Of a stretch of DNA of 64,000 bases, positions 42,475 to 50,775 are shown piece after piece. The translations under genes and the position numbers were made by a program. Source of the DNA: Mangrovimonas xylaniphaga (GTDB taxonomy: Bacteria; Bacteroidota; Bacteroidia; Flavobacteriales; Flavobacteriaceae); NCBI RefSeq assembly GCF_001280435.1, contig NZ_LBIP01000017.1:186001-250000 (forward strand), in the 5' to 3' direction. The notes beneath the pieces were generated by a model. It saw only the letters and a program-made list of their open reading frames with translations. It did no database searches and had not been told where the DNA came from. The stretch's first letter is position 1. Each line of letters opens with the position of its first letter.

Positions 42475-43875
42475 ATGCTATTTATGTCTAGGACGCTAAG
42501 CAACTCTATACTTCCTTCTCATCAAAACTTTGCTAAAACTAGAGCAAAACACTCTTTGCATTTGGAAGCCATTTGTGTGTTTGTAGCCACTGGTTTTTTT
42601 ATGGGTGATGATAGCTATTGGAAGGATGAGGTATGTTTATTGCCTGCTCGTGATTATGTTTTCGACGATGAAGGCTATGTTCAATCCAGCACTTCCAATT
42701 TTGAATGGTATTATGCTCCCGAGGAACGTTCGTTTAGCGATGTGCTAGAAGAATATATTTCTTTATTGACAAAGATCATCCTAGAGCAGGTAGGGACTGG
42801 TCCGGTGATCTTGCCCTTGTCAGGAGGCTTGGACAGTCGCAGTCAAGCCATGGTGTTACAAGGACTTGAGAGTCCTGTGAAGGCCTATAGTTATGCCTTT
42901 GAAGGAGGCTATCCGGAGCAGCACATTGCTAAGCAAATTGCGGGTGTTTGTGGTTTTGATTTTCAATCGTTTTGTATTCCCAAAGGGTATCTTTGGGGGG
43001 ATATCGATGAGTTGGCCAGTATCAATGGTTGTTATTCTGAGTTTACACATCCAAGACAGATGGCTGTTTTGCCTCAGTTACGGCAAATGGGGGGCGTATT
43101 TTCATTAGGACATTGGGGGGATGTGCTGTTTGACAGTGGGGCTCCAAGGGCCCTAAAAGAAAGCGATGTTGTTCCTTTTTTACTGAAAAAGATGGTGAAG
43201 CCCACTGGTTTGGAGTTGGCAGAGGCCTTATGGCGTACGTGGGGCTTGGAAGGGGATTTTAAATCCTACCTTATAAGCCGAATAGAAACAGCCCTTTCTG
43301 ATATACAAATAGATGATCTTAGTGCTAAAGTACGCGCCTTTAAGACAAGCCAATGGGCCCATAGATGGACGACCACGAATTTAAGTGTGTTTGAAGTGGC
43401 GGGGCCTATCACATTGCCCTATTATGACGATAGAATGTTGGAATTTATCTGTCGTGTTCCGGAAGCTTATTTGGCCGATAGGCAGTTGCAAATTGCGCAT
43501 ATTACACAGGATCCAAAATTAGCAGCCATTACTTGGCATGCACAAAAGCCCTATAATCTAAATAATTTTTCAAGAAATAAAGCCCCTTATAATCTTCCCT
43601 ATCGCTTCGTCAGTAAATTACAACGGACAGGGCAGGCACTGTTGGGTAAGCCCTATATACAGCGCAATTGGGAATTACAATTTGTCGGGGACAATAATGA
43701 GGCACAGTTACAATCGTATTTATTTGAACCTGGGTTTCAGGATTGGATACCGGAGAGAATTGTTCGGGATATGTATTCCAAGTTTCAAACGGTGGATCCT
43801 GTGCAGTATGCCCATGCCGTGAGTATGTTATTAACCTTGTCTGTTTGGCATCAACAACAATCAGTTTCTAAATGA
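42475..43875 (+). CDS. asparagine-synthase-like ATP-dependent amidotransferase, no glutaminase Cys
   Basis: A 466-aa protein with the AsnB C-terminal synthetase domain. The ATP pyrophosphatase loop SGGLDSR is at 116-122, preceded by 'TGPVILPL', and 'EVAGPITLPYYDDRMLEFI' (about 310-328) matches the family. The N-terminal 100 residues align loosely with the end of a glutaminase domain, but no catalytic Cys2 is present (it begins MLFMSR), so nitrogen would come from ammonia or another donor. Homologues in O-antigen loci are thought to amidate uronic acids; uronic-acid precursor genes at 23474 and 25965 make that a fair guess. It overlaps the next GT2 gene by ATGA. Confidence 0.82.
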   Translation: MLFMSRTLSNSILPSHQNFAKTRAKHSLHLEAICVFVATGFFMGDDSYWKDEVCLLPARDYVFDDEGYVQSSTSNFEWYYAPEERSFSDVLEEYISLLTKIILEQVGTGPVILPLSGGLDSRSQAMVLQGLESPVKAYSYAFEGGYPEQHIAKQIAGVCGFDFQSFCIPKGYLWGDIDELASINGCYSEFTHPRQMAVLPQLRQMGGVFSLGHWGDVLFDSGAPRALKESDVVPFLLKKMVKPTGLELAEALWRTWGLEGDFKSYLISRIETALSDIQIDDLSAKVRAFKTSQWAHRWTTTNLSVFEVAGPITLPYYDDRMLEFICRVPEAYLADRQLQIAHITQDPKLAAITWHAQKPYNLNNFSRNKAPYNLPYRFVSKLQRTGQALLGKPYIQRNWELQFVGDNNEAQLQSYLFEPGFQDWIPERIVRDMYSKFQTVDPVQYAHAVSMLLTLSVWHQQQSVSK

Positions 43876-44864
43876 AATTATCTGTAGTCATCCCGGTATA
43901 TAATGGTCAAGATTTTATACAGAAATCTTACGATTCAATATTGTATCAAGGTATCTCAGATTTTGAGATTGTTTATGTAGACAATAATTCTGAGGATGAT
44001 TCGGTGATTGCAATTGAGCGTCTAATTGCTTTGGATTCCAGGGTGTCTTTATTGTTTCAGCCCAAACAAGGGGCTGCATCGGCCAGAAATATGGGGATCG
44101 AGCATGCCAAGGGGGACTATATTTATGTATTTGATGTGGATGATGAGATTTATGAGGGGGCTTTGCAACGGATGATCCAAGTTTTGGATACCTACCCCAA
44201 CGTATCTGCAGTTTTTGGTAAAATGGTAAAATCGTATCAAGGTATTGCTACTACACCTAAACCCACCGATGAAAGTCATAAGGTTATCTTAAAAGCTGCT
44301 CCCCATTGGGGGCTGTATTGGTTTGCCAATCTGAAACATGTTGTTGGGCCGCCAGCATTCTTGTACCGACGTAATGTTTTTGTAAGCATTGGCCTTTATA
44401 ATGAAGGAATTCGGAATAACGAGGATACCGCTTTGGATATTAAGTTAGGAATGACCAGCAATATTGCTTTTTTGGATACTTATGTATACTTGTATTACAA
44501 ACATGCCAGTTCTACCATTGAAACTGCTAAGCGAAAGATGCCTCGAGCTTTTATGATTTGGCCCCGTTTGGTGAAAGAGCATTTGCCTTTTTATATGGCC
44601 CATCCGGTGCCCGAAGCCTTTAAGCGTTTATTGTTTACCCAGTTATATCAATCTATGGGGCGGCAGTTGGTGTATACCAAGACCTATTCCGATAGAAGGG
44701 GATTGCGGCGTGATTTGTTGCAGGACTTAAGCGTTGTTAGTTTACCAATGGCCATTCAACTGTATTTACTTATCTTAGTAGCCTTACCTTTTGAAGTGTT
44801 TAGAAAAGTGTATGGCTACTATGTGGTGCCCTTTGTTGTTAATCATCAAATTTCTAAGTTGTAA
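43872..44864 (+). CDS. GT2 glycosyltransferase
   Basis: A 330-aa GT-A glycosyltransferase. 'KLSVVIPVYNGQDFIQKS' (2-19), 'IVYVDNNSEDDSVIAIERL' (about 34-52), 'QGAASARNMGIEHAKGDY' and the acidic 'YVFDVDDEIYEGA' (about 82-94) are standard GT2 blocks. A hydrophobic segment near 293-312 could tether the C-terminus to the membrane. ATG 43872 overlaps the stop of the asparagine-synthase-like gene (ATGA), so amidation and this sugar transfer may be linked steps (inference). Confidence 0.88.
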   Translation: MKLSVVIPVYNGQDFIQKSYDSILYQGISDFEIVYVDNNSEDDSVIAIERLIALDSRVSLLFQPKQGAASARNMGIEHAKGDYIYVFDVDDEIYEGALQRMIQVLDTYPNVSAVFGKMVKSYQGIATTPKPTDESHKVILKAAPHWGLYWFANLKHVVGPPAFLYRRNVFVSIGLYNEGIRNNEDTALDIKLGMTSNIAFLDTYVYLYYKHASSTIETAKRKMPRAFMIWPRLVKEHLPFYMAHPVPEAFKRLLFTQLYQSMGRQLVYTKTYSDRRGLRRDLLQDLSVVSLPMAIQLYLLILVALPFEVFRKVYGYYVVPFVVNHQISKL

Positions 44865-45439
44865 TGCGGTTTTTAAAACGTGTCATTAGGCGGCTACTAT
44901 TGCCGTTTTTATTTAAGCGTTATGTTGTCCATAATGCCCTCATTCAATCGGATGTTATTCAAACTTTAATAGTAAGAGGCAGTAAGGCTTCTAGCAAACC
45001 CTTAAGAGACCAATTTAACCATGTGATGTTATACTATCCAGAGTTTGCCATGATTTTCTTTTGGCGTTTGAAGCGTCGTCCATGGTACCATGGTTTGTTT
45101 ACCAAGGACTTTCATTGTAAAATTTTTAAAAGTACCCCAATAGATGGAGGCATGATGTGCTACCATCCTTTTGCTACTGTGATCAATGCTAAGTCTATAG
45201 GCAAGAACTTTCAATTTAGGAATGGATTGACCATAGGCAATAAGGCTAATGACAATTCTTTGATCCCTACTATAGGTAATGATGTCACCGTAGGTTCTAA
45301 TGTGGCCATTATTGGAGATATAAGCATAGGGGATCATGTTATTATTGGAGCGGGGTCAGTAGTTGTTAAGGATGTGCCCTCCAACGTGGTTATTGCCGGT
45401 AATCCGGCCAAAATTATAAGAAGCTTAGCCCATGGGTAG
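44864..45439 (+). CDS. hexapeptide-repeat acyltransferase (serine acetyltransferase-like)
   Basis: A 191-aa left-handed beta-helix acyltransferase. The N-terminal third is basic and helical. From about residue 95 the hexapeptide rungs start: 'IDGGMMCYHPFATVINAKSI', 'TIGNDVTVGSNVAIIGDISI', 'GDHVIIGAGSVVVKDV' and the closing 'VVIAGNPAKII'. This is the serine O-acetyltransferase (LbH_SAT) subtype, which in polysaccharide loci O- or N-acetylates sugars with acetyl-CoA. The start overlaps the previous stop by one base (TAATG). It is cytoplasmic. A true role in cysteine synthesis is unlikely in this setting. Confidence 0.87.
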   Translation: MRFLKRVIRRLLLPFLFKRYVVHNALIQSDVIQTLIVRGSKASSKPLRDQFNHVMLYYPEFAMIFFWRLKRRPWYHGLFTKDFHCKIFKSTPIDGGMMCYHPFATVINAKSIGKNFQFRNGLTIGNKANDNSLIPTIGNDVTVGSNVAIIGDISIGDHVIIGAGSVVVKDVPSNVVIAGNPAKIIRSLAHG

Positions 45440-46538
45440 ACCACTGCGCATTCTTTTTACCACTTCTAATTTTGATACCGCCGGTAGCGGTAAGGTGATT
45501 TATGACTTGATTAAAGGATTGGATCGTAACAAATTTGCCATTGAAATAGCTTGTGGTAATGCTAAGGGGGCTTTTTTTAAAACAATAGCCTCCTTGGGGG
45601 TACCCATTCATGTGTTTCCAACCAAAACGGCCTATAGGCCCTATTATTCCTTGTTGTTTCGTGCATGGGAGATTGCTAAGTTTTATAAACAGCAGGAGTA
45701 TGATTTGATTCATTCCTGGCAATGGAGCAATGATTGGACCGAAGCCTTGGCTGCCCGTATGGCAGGGGTGAGATGGATGTACACCAAAAAAGCGATGGGG
45801 TATTCCAGTAAACATTGGCATATTAAAAGTTATTTGGCCGATTATATTGTTACCATCAATGAGGAGATGCGAGGGTATTTTCCAAACAAAAAGCAGCAAC
45901 AATTGATTCCGTTGGGATTGGATACCAATTATTACAGCCCAGAGCAGTATCAAAGGAAGTGGGAAGGCTCTATTTTTCAGGTTATTACGGTTGCTAATTT
46001 AGTGCCGGTGAAAGGCTTGGAAGTGTTGCTTGCCGCTATTCAAACATTTTCTAGTCAAGAGGTCCATCTCACGGTTGTGGGGAAAGACGATACTACTTAC
46101 GGGGTTGAAATGAAAGCCCATGTTAAACGTTTAGGGCTGGAAGAACAGGTTCAATTTGTAGGGAAACAAATGGACGTGCGGCCTTATTTGGCGGGGGCCG
46201 ATCTATATGTGATCCCCACTTTGGATGAAGGGAGGAAGGAAGGGATGCCCATGGCTTTGGTAGAGGCTATGAGTATGGGGATTCCCGTATTGGGATCGGA
46301 TATCACGGGGATCAACTTTGTTCTTAAAGACTTTCCACAATGCCGTTTTAGGGCGGGCGATGTAACAGCGTTGGTTGAGGCAATCAAAGAGCTACGCACT
46401 TTGTCTGCCCAAGACCGCTTGGCCTTAGGAACAGCCTTGCGTAGGTATTGTGAAGCGCATTTTTCTATGGAGGGATTTATCAAGGCCCATGAAGATTTGT
46501 ATCATCGTTTATTAAAATATAGACATGTTTCAGCCTAA
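45432..46538 (+). CDS. GT4 glycosyltransferase
   Basis: A 368-aa GT-B glycosyltransferase. The N-terminus 'RILFTTSNFDTAGSGKVIYD' (5-24) carries the Gly-rich acceptor loop. The donor domain has 'ITVANLVPVKGLEVLLAAI' (about 184-202), 'VQFVGKQMDVRPYLAGADLY', the variant EX7E 'EGRKEGMPMALVEAMSMGIP' (about 264-283) and 'VLGSDITGINFVL'. It overlaps the acetyltransferase gene by 8 bases and the following sulfotransferase gene by 14, giving a tightly coupled acetyl/GT/sulfo block. Confidence 0.88.
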   Translation: MGRPLRILFTTSNFDTAGSGKVIYDLIKGLDRNKFAIEIACGNAKGAFFKTIASLGVPIHVFPTKTAYRPYYSLLFRAWEIAKFYKQQEYDLIHSWQWSNDWTEALAARMAGVRWMYTKKAMGYSSKHWHIKSYLADYIVTINEEMRGYFPNKKQQQLIPLGLDTNYYSPEQYQRKWEGSIFQVITVANLVPVKGLEVLLAAIQTFSSQEVHLTVVGKDDTTYGVEMKAHVKRLGLEEQVQFVGKQMDVRPYLAGADLYVIPTLDEGRKEGMPMALVEAMSMGIPVLGSDITGINFVLKDFPQCRFRAGDVTALVEAIKELRTLSAQDRLALGTALRRYCEAHFSMEGFIKAHEDLYHRLLKYRHVSA

Positions 46539-47379
46539 ATATCAAAAACATCTGATAGTAGTTGGTTCTGCCAGAAGTGGCACTAGTTGGCTTTCCGAAA
46601 CCTTGGCCCAACAAAGACGTTATAGAATGCTTTTTGAACCAGAGCATGATACCCGAACCAAGGATGGTATTTTGCTTTGTGACCAATGGATTTCGAAGAA
46701 GGAGGACTATAAAGCGGCTACGAGGTATTTAAGACGGATTTTGAACAATCGGGTTGATTGTGATTGGATTGCACAGCATAGTAACCGAAGCTTTAAAAGG
46801 CATTTGTGGCCTTTTGTTCCAAAAAAATACATCATCAAATTTGTACGGGGGAATTTAATGGCGAAGTATATCCATGCCCATTTTGGTGTTCCAGTGATCC
46901 ATTTGATACGCAATCCGTATGATGTTTTGCAGTCTCAAAAGCGCGCTAATTTTCCTTGGCTTATCAATTTAGAGTATTTTGTCCAACAAGAACATTTGGT
47001 TGCCATGATACAAGAGCGGTTTAATTTTGATATTAGAACGTATAAGTCTCTTTCCTATATAGAATGCTTGAGTTTGCGTTGGTGTATTGAAAATGTGATT
47101 CCCTTGGAAGTGGATGCCTATGGAAGTAAACAGATTAGTGTGGTTAGGTATGAGGACTTAATTACAGATATGGGCTTATTTTATACCTTGTGTCAGCAGT
47201 ATGCTATTAGGCCCATTGATGATTTAGAGCGTTTTTATAAACTTCCTTCTTCCAAAACGCATAAAAAAAGTGCCGTAAGAACCCAAAAACCTAGGCAGCG
47301 TTTGTTGACACGGGAGGAATTGGATGGTATTAACCGTATATTGGATCTTTTTAACTGTAATTTGTATGCACGACAATAA
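46525..47379 (+). CDS. sulfotransferase 2
   Basis: A 284-aa PAPS-dependent sulfotransferase. The 5'-phosphosulfate loop 'LIVVGSARSGTSWLSETLAQ' lies at 9-28, the 3'-phosphate segment 'VIHLIRNPYDVLQSQKRA' at about 126-143 and the conserved 'ISVVRYEDLITDMG' near 208-221. No signal or membrane segment, so a cytoplasmic enzyme acting before export. The C-terminal tail is basic (Lys/Arg-rich, about 250-270). It overlaps the GT4 gene upstream and the third sulfotransferase downstream. The two adjacent sulfotransferases differ strongly, so they probably sulfate different positions. Confidence 0.88.
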   Translation: MFQPKYQKHLIVVGSARSGTSWLSETLAQQRRYRMLFEPEHDTRTKDGILLCDQWISKKEDYKAATRYLRRILNNRVDCDWIAQHSNRSFKRHLWPFVPKKYIIKFVRGNLMAKYIHAHFGVPVIHLIRNPYDVLQSQKRANFPWLINLEYFVQQEHLVAMIQERFNFDIRTYKSLSYIECLSLRWCIENVIPLEVDAYGSKQISVVRYEDLITDMGLFYTLCQQYAIRPIDDLERFYKLPSSKTHKKSAVRTQKPRQRLLTREELDGINRILDLFNCNLYARQ

Positions 47380-48382
47380 ACATCATTCATTAGCCATAGA
47401 AAGGTCACCTTGGTGTTCGGAAACTCCAGAGTGGCTTCCAGATTTTATCATTGGAGGGGCGATGAAATCGGGGACCACGACTTTGCACGCTATTTTGAAT
47501 AGCCATCCAGATGTGGGGATTGCCCATGAGGAGTTGGGTTTTTTTGATATGGATAGCATCTTGCAGCATCCCGATTTTGGGTTTTATAAAGGAACGACAC
47601 AGCAGTGGACCTCACAATCCATGGCGTATGGCGCTGAGCGCATGTGGGATTGGTATACTAAGCAGTTTAAAGACTTGATAGGTAGCTATAAAATGGTGGG
47701 TGAAGATTCTACTACCTATTTGACCTCGGGGTTGGCTGCCAAGCGCATTGGGATGCAGGAAAAACCCATTAAAATGATTTTTATACTACGGCACCCTACA
47801 GAGCGTTGCATTTCGAATTACTTACATTTACTAAAGTCTGGGCGAGCCATTTATAGTTTGGAAGATACGTTGCGCTTTAACCCAGACAGCATTATCAAAC
47901 GCAGTTTGTATAAATCGCAGTTGGAAGCTTATTACAAATATCTTCCTTTTGAACGGATTCAAGTGGTGACTTTTGAAGCCTTACGAGAGCGGCCCAAGGA
48001 GGTCTGTGACCTATTATGTCATTTTTTGGAACTTGATCCTTCAAAATTGGATGTCGATGCTTTGACAACCCATAGAAATAAGACCAAGGTTCCGAAATAC
48101 ATTAAACTACAGCTCTTAAGAAACCATCTGTTACGAAAACGGGGGGATTATCGATATTCCAACAATGTGCCTTTTCCTCCAGACATCACTTTTGATATGC
48201 CCTTCAAGTATCGGATTCTACACAAATTGCACGGTTATATTAATCCTTTGCGGGAAGATGGTGCCTTTGAAGTATCTCCAGGGACAAGGGCCTACTTGGA
48301 TGTTTTTTTTAAAACGGAACTGGAGGGCTTGGACGCTTTGGTGAAGCAGCCCTTAATGGCCCAATGGTTTCCAACGAACTAA
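47366..48382 (+). CDS. sulfotransferase 3 (heparan sulfotransferase-like)
   Basis: A 338-aa Sulfotransfer_1 family enzyme similar in layout to eukaryotic heparan sulfate sulfotransferase domains. The PAPS 5' loop 'FIIGGAMKSGTTTLHAIL' lies at about 27-44, with the catalytic-type Lys in MKSGTTT. The 3' loop is 'MIFILRHPTERCISNYLHLL' (about 137-156), followed by 'RSLYKSQLEAYYKYLPFERI' and 'VVTFEALRERPKEV'. No signal peptide. ATG 47366 gives a 14-base overlap with sulfotransferase 2; an upstream ATG at 47324 would add 14 residues and a 56-base overlap. The best-defined sulfotransferase of the four. Confidence 0.92.
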   Translation: MHDNKHHSLAIERSPWCSETPEWLPDFIIGGAMKSGTTTLHAILNSHPDVGIAHEELGFFDMDSILQHPDFGFYKGTTQQWTSQSMAYGAERMWDWYTKQFKDLIGSYKMVGEDSTTYLTSGLAAKRIGMQEKPIKMIFILRHPTERCISNYLHLLKSGRAIYSLEDTLRFNPDSIIKRSLYKSQLEAYYKYLPFERIQVVTFEALRERPKEVCDLLCHFLELDPSKLDVDALTTHRNKTKVPKYIKLQLLRNHLLRKRGDYRYSNNVPFPPDITFDMPFKYRILHKLHGYINPLREDGAFEVSPGTRAYLDVFFKTELEGLDALVKQPLMAQWFPTN

Positions 48383-48391
48383 TTATACAAT

Positions 48392-49828
48392 ATGTTATTT
48401 AACTCTTTGACCTTTGCAGTGTTCCTACCCATAGTGTTTATGCTCTATTGGTTTGTTTTTAAGCGTTCCCTTAAAAGGCAAAACGTTCTATTGCTGTTGG
48501 CGAGTTATGTGTTTTATGGTTGGTGGGATTGGCGTTTTTTGGGTTTGATCCTTTTGAGTACGCTTGTTGATTTTTTTGTAGGGCTTCAATTGCACAAGAC
48601 AGAAGCCCCCAAACAGCGGAAGTTTTATTTGTTATTCAGTCTGTGTGTGAATCTAGGCTTGTTGGGCTTTTTTAAATACTACCATTTTTTTATAGAAAGT
48701 TGGATTGATGCTTGGTCCTTTTTTGGGATACAGATGCATGCTTCTACCTTGGAGATCATACTTCCGGTAGGGATTAGTTTTTATACGTTCCAGACCTTGA
48801 GTTATACCATTGATGTGTATAGAAAACAGTTGGAAGCTACCCGTGATTTTGTTCAGTTTGCAACCTTCGTGGCTTTTTTTCCGCAATTGGTGGCAGGGCC
48901 CATAGAGCGTGCGTCCCATTTATTACCTCAGTTTTCAAGAGAAAGGAAATTTGACTATTCCAATGCGATGAACGGATTGCGCCAAATTTTATGGGGGCTA
49001 TTTAAAAAAATTGTTATCGCTGATAATTGTGCGCGATATGTCAATATCATTTTTGAGGGGTATGATTCTTATTCTGGCAGTACTTTGTTTGTAGGGGCTA
49101 TTTTATTTTCTTTTCAAATCTATGGTGATTTTAGTGGGTATTCTGACATTGCCATAGGAACTGCAAGATTATTTGGGTTCGATTTGAAGCAAAACTTTGC
49201 TTTTCCTTATTTTTCAAGAGATATTGCTGAGTTTTGGAGGCGTTGGCATATTTCTTTGTCTACGTGGTTTAAAGATTATCTTTATATTCCTTTGGGAGGG
49301 TCGAGAGTTGCATTGTCCAAAATAGTGAGGAATGTATTTGTGATTTTTGTGATTAGTGGCTTATGGCATGGAGCTAACTGGACTTATATTGTATGGGGCC
49401 TTTTAAATGCTCTTTACTTTTTACCTTTGTTAGTTTTGAAACGGAACAAAGTTCATATAGGTATTGTTGCAGAAGACAGGATATTACCTTCAATTCATGA
49501 TTTTAGAAAAATGGCCGTAACATTTATATTAATCACGTTTGCTTGGATTTTTTTTAGATCAAAATCTGTTTTTGATGCTTTTCAATATCTTAAAGGTGTT
49601 TTAAATGAAACTTTATTTACCATACCTGAAATACGGCCTACATTTTTGTTTGTATTGATAATGATTTTTGTTTTGATTGAGTGGATGGGGAGAAGGGGAC
49701 TTTACGGTATTGAATCATTATGGGGTAACTATCCAAAAGGTGTAAGATGGGGTGTTTATTATGTTATTACAATGATTATCTTTCTATTTGGAGCAAAACA
49801 GCAGGAATTTATCTATTTTCAATTTTAA
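48392..49828 (+). CDS. MBOAT-family O-acyltransferase (AlgI-like), copy 1
   Basis: A 478-aa membrane-bound O-acyltransferase. Multiple helices frame the family motif 'AEFWRRWHISLSTWFKDYLY' (about 285-304) and the catalytic His326 in 'SGLWHGANWTYIVWG'. With the SGNH-type protein encoded next it forms an AlgI/AlgJ- or PatA/PatB-like pair that moves acyl groups across the inner membrane onto a periplasmic polymer. Residues 1-180 are nearly identical, also in DNA, to copy 2 at 50776, whereas the remainder diverges sharply and is more A+T-rich. This indicates recombination. The C-terminus 'QEFIYFQF' is typical of Bacteroidota MBOATs. Confidence 0.92.
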   Translation: MLFNSLTFAVFLPIVFMLYWFVFKRSLKRQNVLLLLASYVFYGWWDWRFLGLILLSTLVDFFVGLQLHKTEAPKQRKFYLLFSLCVNLGLLGFFKYYHFFIESWIDAWSFFGIQMHASTLEIILPVGISFYTFQTLSYTIDVYRKQLEATRDFVQFATFVAFFPQLVAGPIERASHLLPQFSRERKFDYSNAMNGLRQILWGLFKKIVIADNCARYVNIIFEGYDSYSGSTLFVGAILFSFQIYGDFSGYSDIAIGTARLFGFDLKQNFAFPYFSRDIAEFWRRWHISLSTWFKDYLYIPLGGSRVALSKIVRNVFVIFVISGLWHGANWTYIVWGLLNALYFLPLLVLKRNKVHIGIVAEDRILPSIHDFRKMAVTFILITFAWIFFRSKSVFDAFQYLKGVLNETLFTIPEIRPTFLFVLIMIFVLIEWMGRRGLYGIESLWGNYPKGVRWGVYYVITMIIFLFGAKQQEFIYFQF

Positions 49829-49839
49829 ACTTAACTTTT

Positions 49840-50760
49840 ATGATCAAGACATTTGTTATAAACGTATCGCTATTCGGTTTGTTGTGTCTTGTTAGTTTTG
49901 TTTTTGTCTATTTCTTGGCAGATGGTTCTACGGATGCTAACTATTTAAGATTTACCACAGGTAAACAAAGTTCCTTGGTTATTGGTGGGTCAAGAGCAGC
50001 GCAAGGTATTCAGCCCTATGTTATAAATAGGAATTTGAATAATGTAAAAATGTACAACTATGCATTTCAAAACCCGAGTTCTCCATATGGTGAAATATAT
50101 TTAAACAGTATTAAAAGAAAAATAAGGAGAGGTAATGATATTGGGGTGTTTATTTTGGAAGTGAATCCATGGAATTTAATGAATTACAGAAGCCGTAAAT
50201 CATTACAGGAAGCTAATAGTTTTATAGCTAAAACCACTTTTGTAAACTTTAAGCCTAATTTTGAATATTTGATAGAGTCTTTCGCGGAAAGGAACTTGAG
50301 TATTTTGGAAAATAAGATTAGGAAGGGAAATAATATGACCTATTATTTGAATGAAGATGGTTGGTTAGAAGTTACTTTGGATGAGCCAAACGAAATGGTA
50401 AAGTTGCATCGTAAAAAGCATAAGATTGAAAAATACAAAAGTAGGATTAATGATTCTGAAGGACTTTCAAGTTATCGTCTTCAGTTTTTAGATAGTACTA
50501 TTGCTTATTTGAAATCATTTGGAGAGGTATATTTGGTAAGGATGCCTGTTTCCGTAGAGATGCAAGAAAATGAAAAAAAATTATGCCCTGATTTTGATAA
50601 GGTAATGGATTCGATTTCCCTAAAATCTAAATCTATTTATTACAATTTTTTAATTAATGGAGATGAGAATTCTGATTTTACAGATGGTCATCATTTAGAT
50701 AAAGAATCGGGAGCTTGTTTTACATTACAGTTGTTGGATTCGATAAAAACAAGGTTATAA
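49840..50760 (+). CDS. SGNH-like periplasmic partner of MBOAT copy 1
   Basis: A 306-aa protein with one N-terminal membrane helix (about 5-27) and a periplasmic domain. Signs of an SGNH/DltD/AlgJ-like esterase fold are a G-S-R block at 50-52 in 'LVIGGSRAAQG' (Ser51 as nucleophile) and a late D282-G-H-H in 'FTDGHHLDKE' as the Asp/His pair. In such loci it hands the acyl group to the glycan after MBOAT transfer. ATG 49840 begins the membrane helix; an earlier ATG inside the MBOAT gene was rejected. Codon use is A+T-rich like the second half of the preceding MBOAT gene, so the two moved together. The enzyme class is inferred. Confidence 0.7.
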   Translation: MIKTFVINVSLFGLLCLVSFVFVYFLADGSTDANYLRFTTGKQSSLVIGGSRAAQGIQPYVINRNLNNVKMYNYAFQNPSSPYGEIYLNSIKRKIRRGNDIGVFILEVNPWNLMNYRSRKSLQEANSFIAKTTFVNFKPNFEYLIESFAERNLSILENKIRKGNNMTYYLNEDGWLEVTLDEPNEMVKLHRKKHKIEKYKSRINDSEGLSSYRLQFLDSTIAYLKSFGEVYLVRMPVSVEMQENEKKLCPDFDKVMDSISLKSKSIYYNFLINGDENSDFTDGHHLDKESGACFTLQLLDSIKTRL

Positions 50761-50775
50761 ATATTTATAAGTTTT

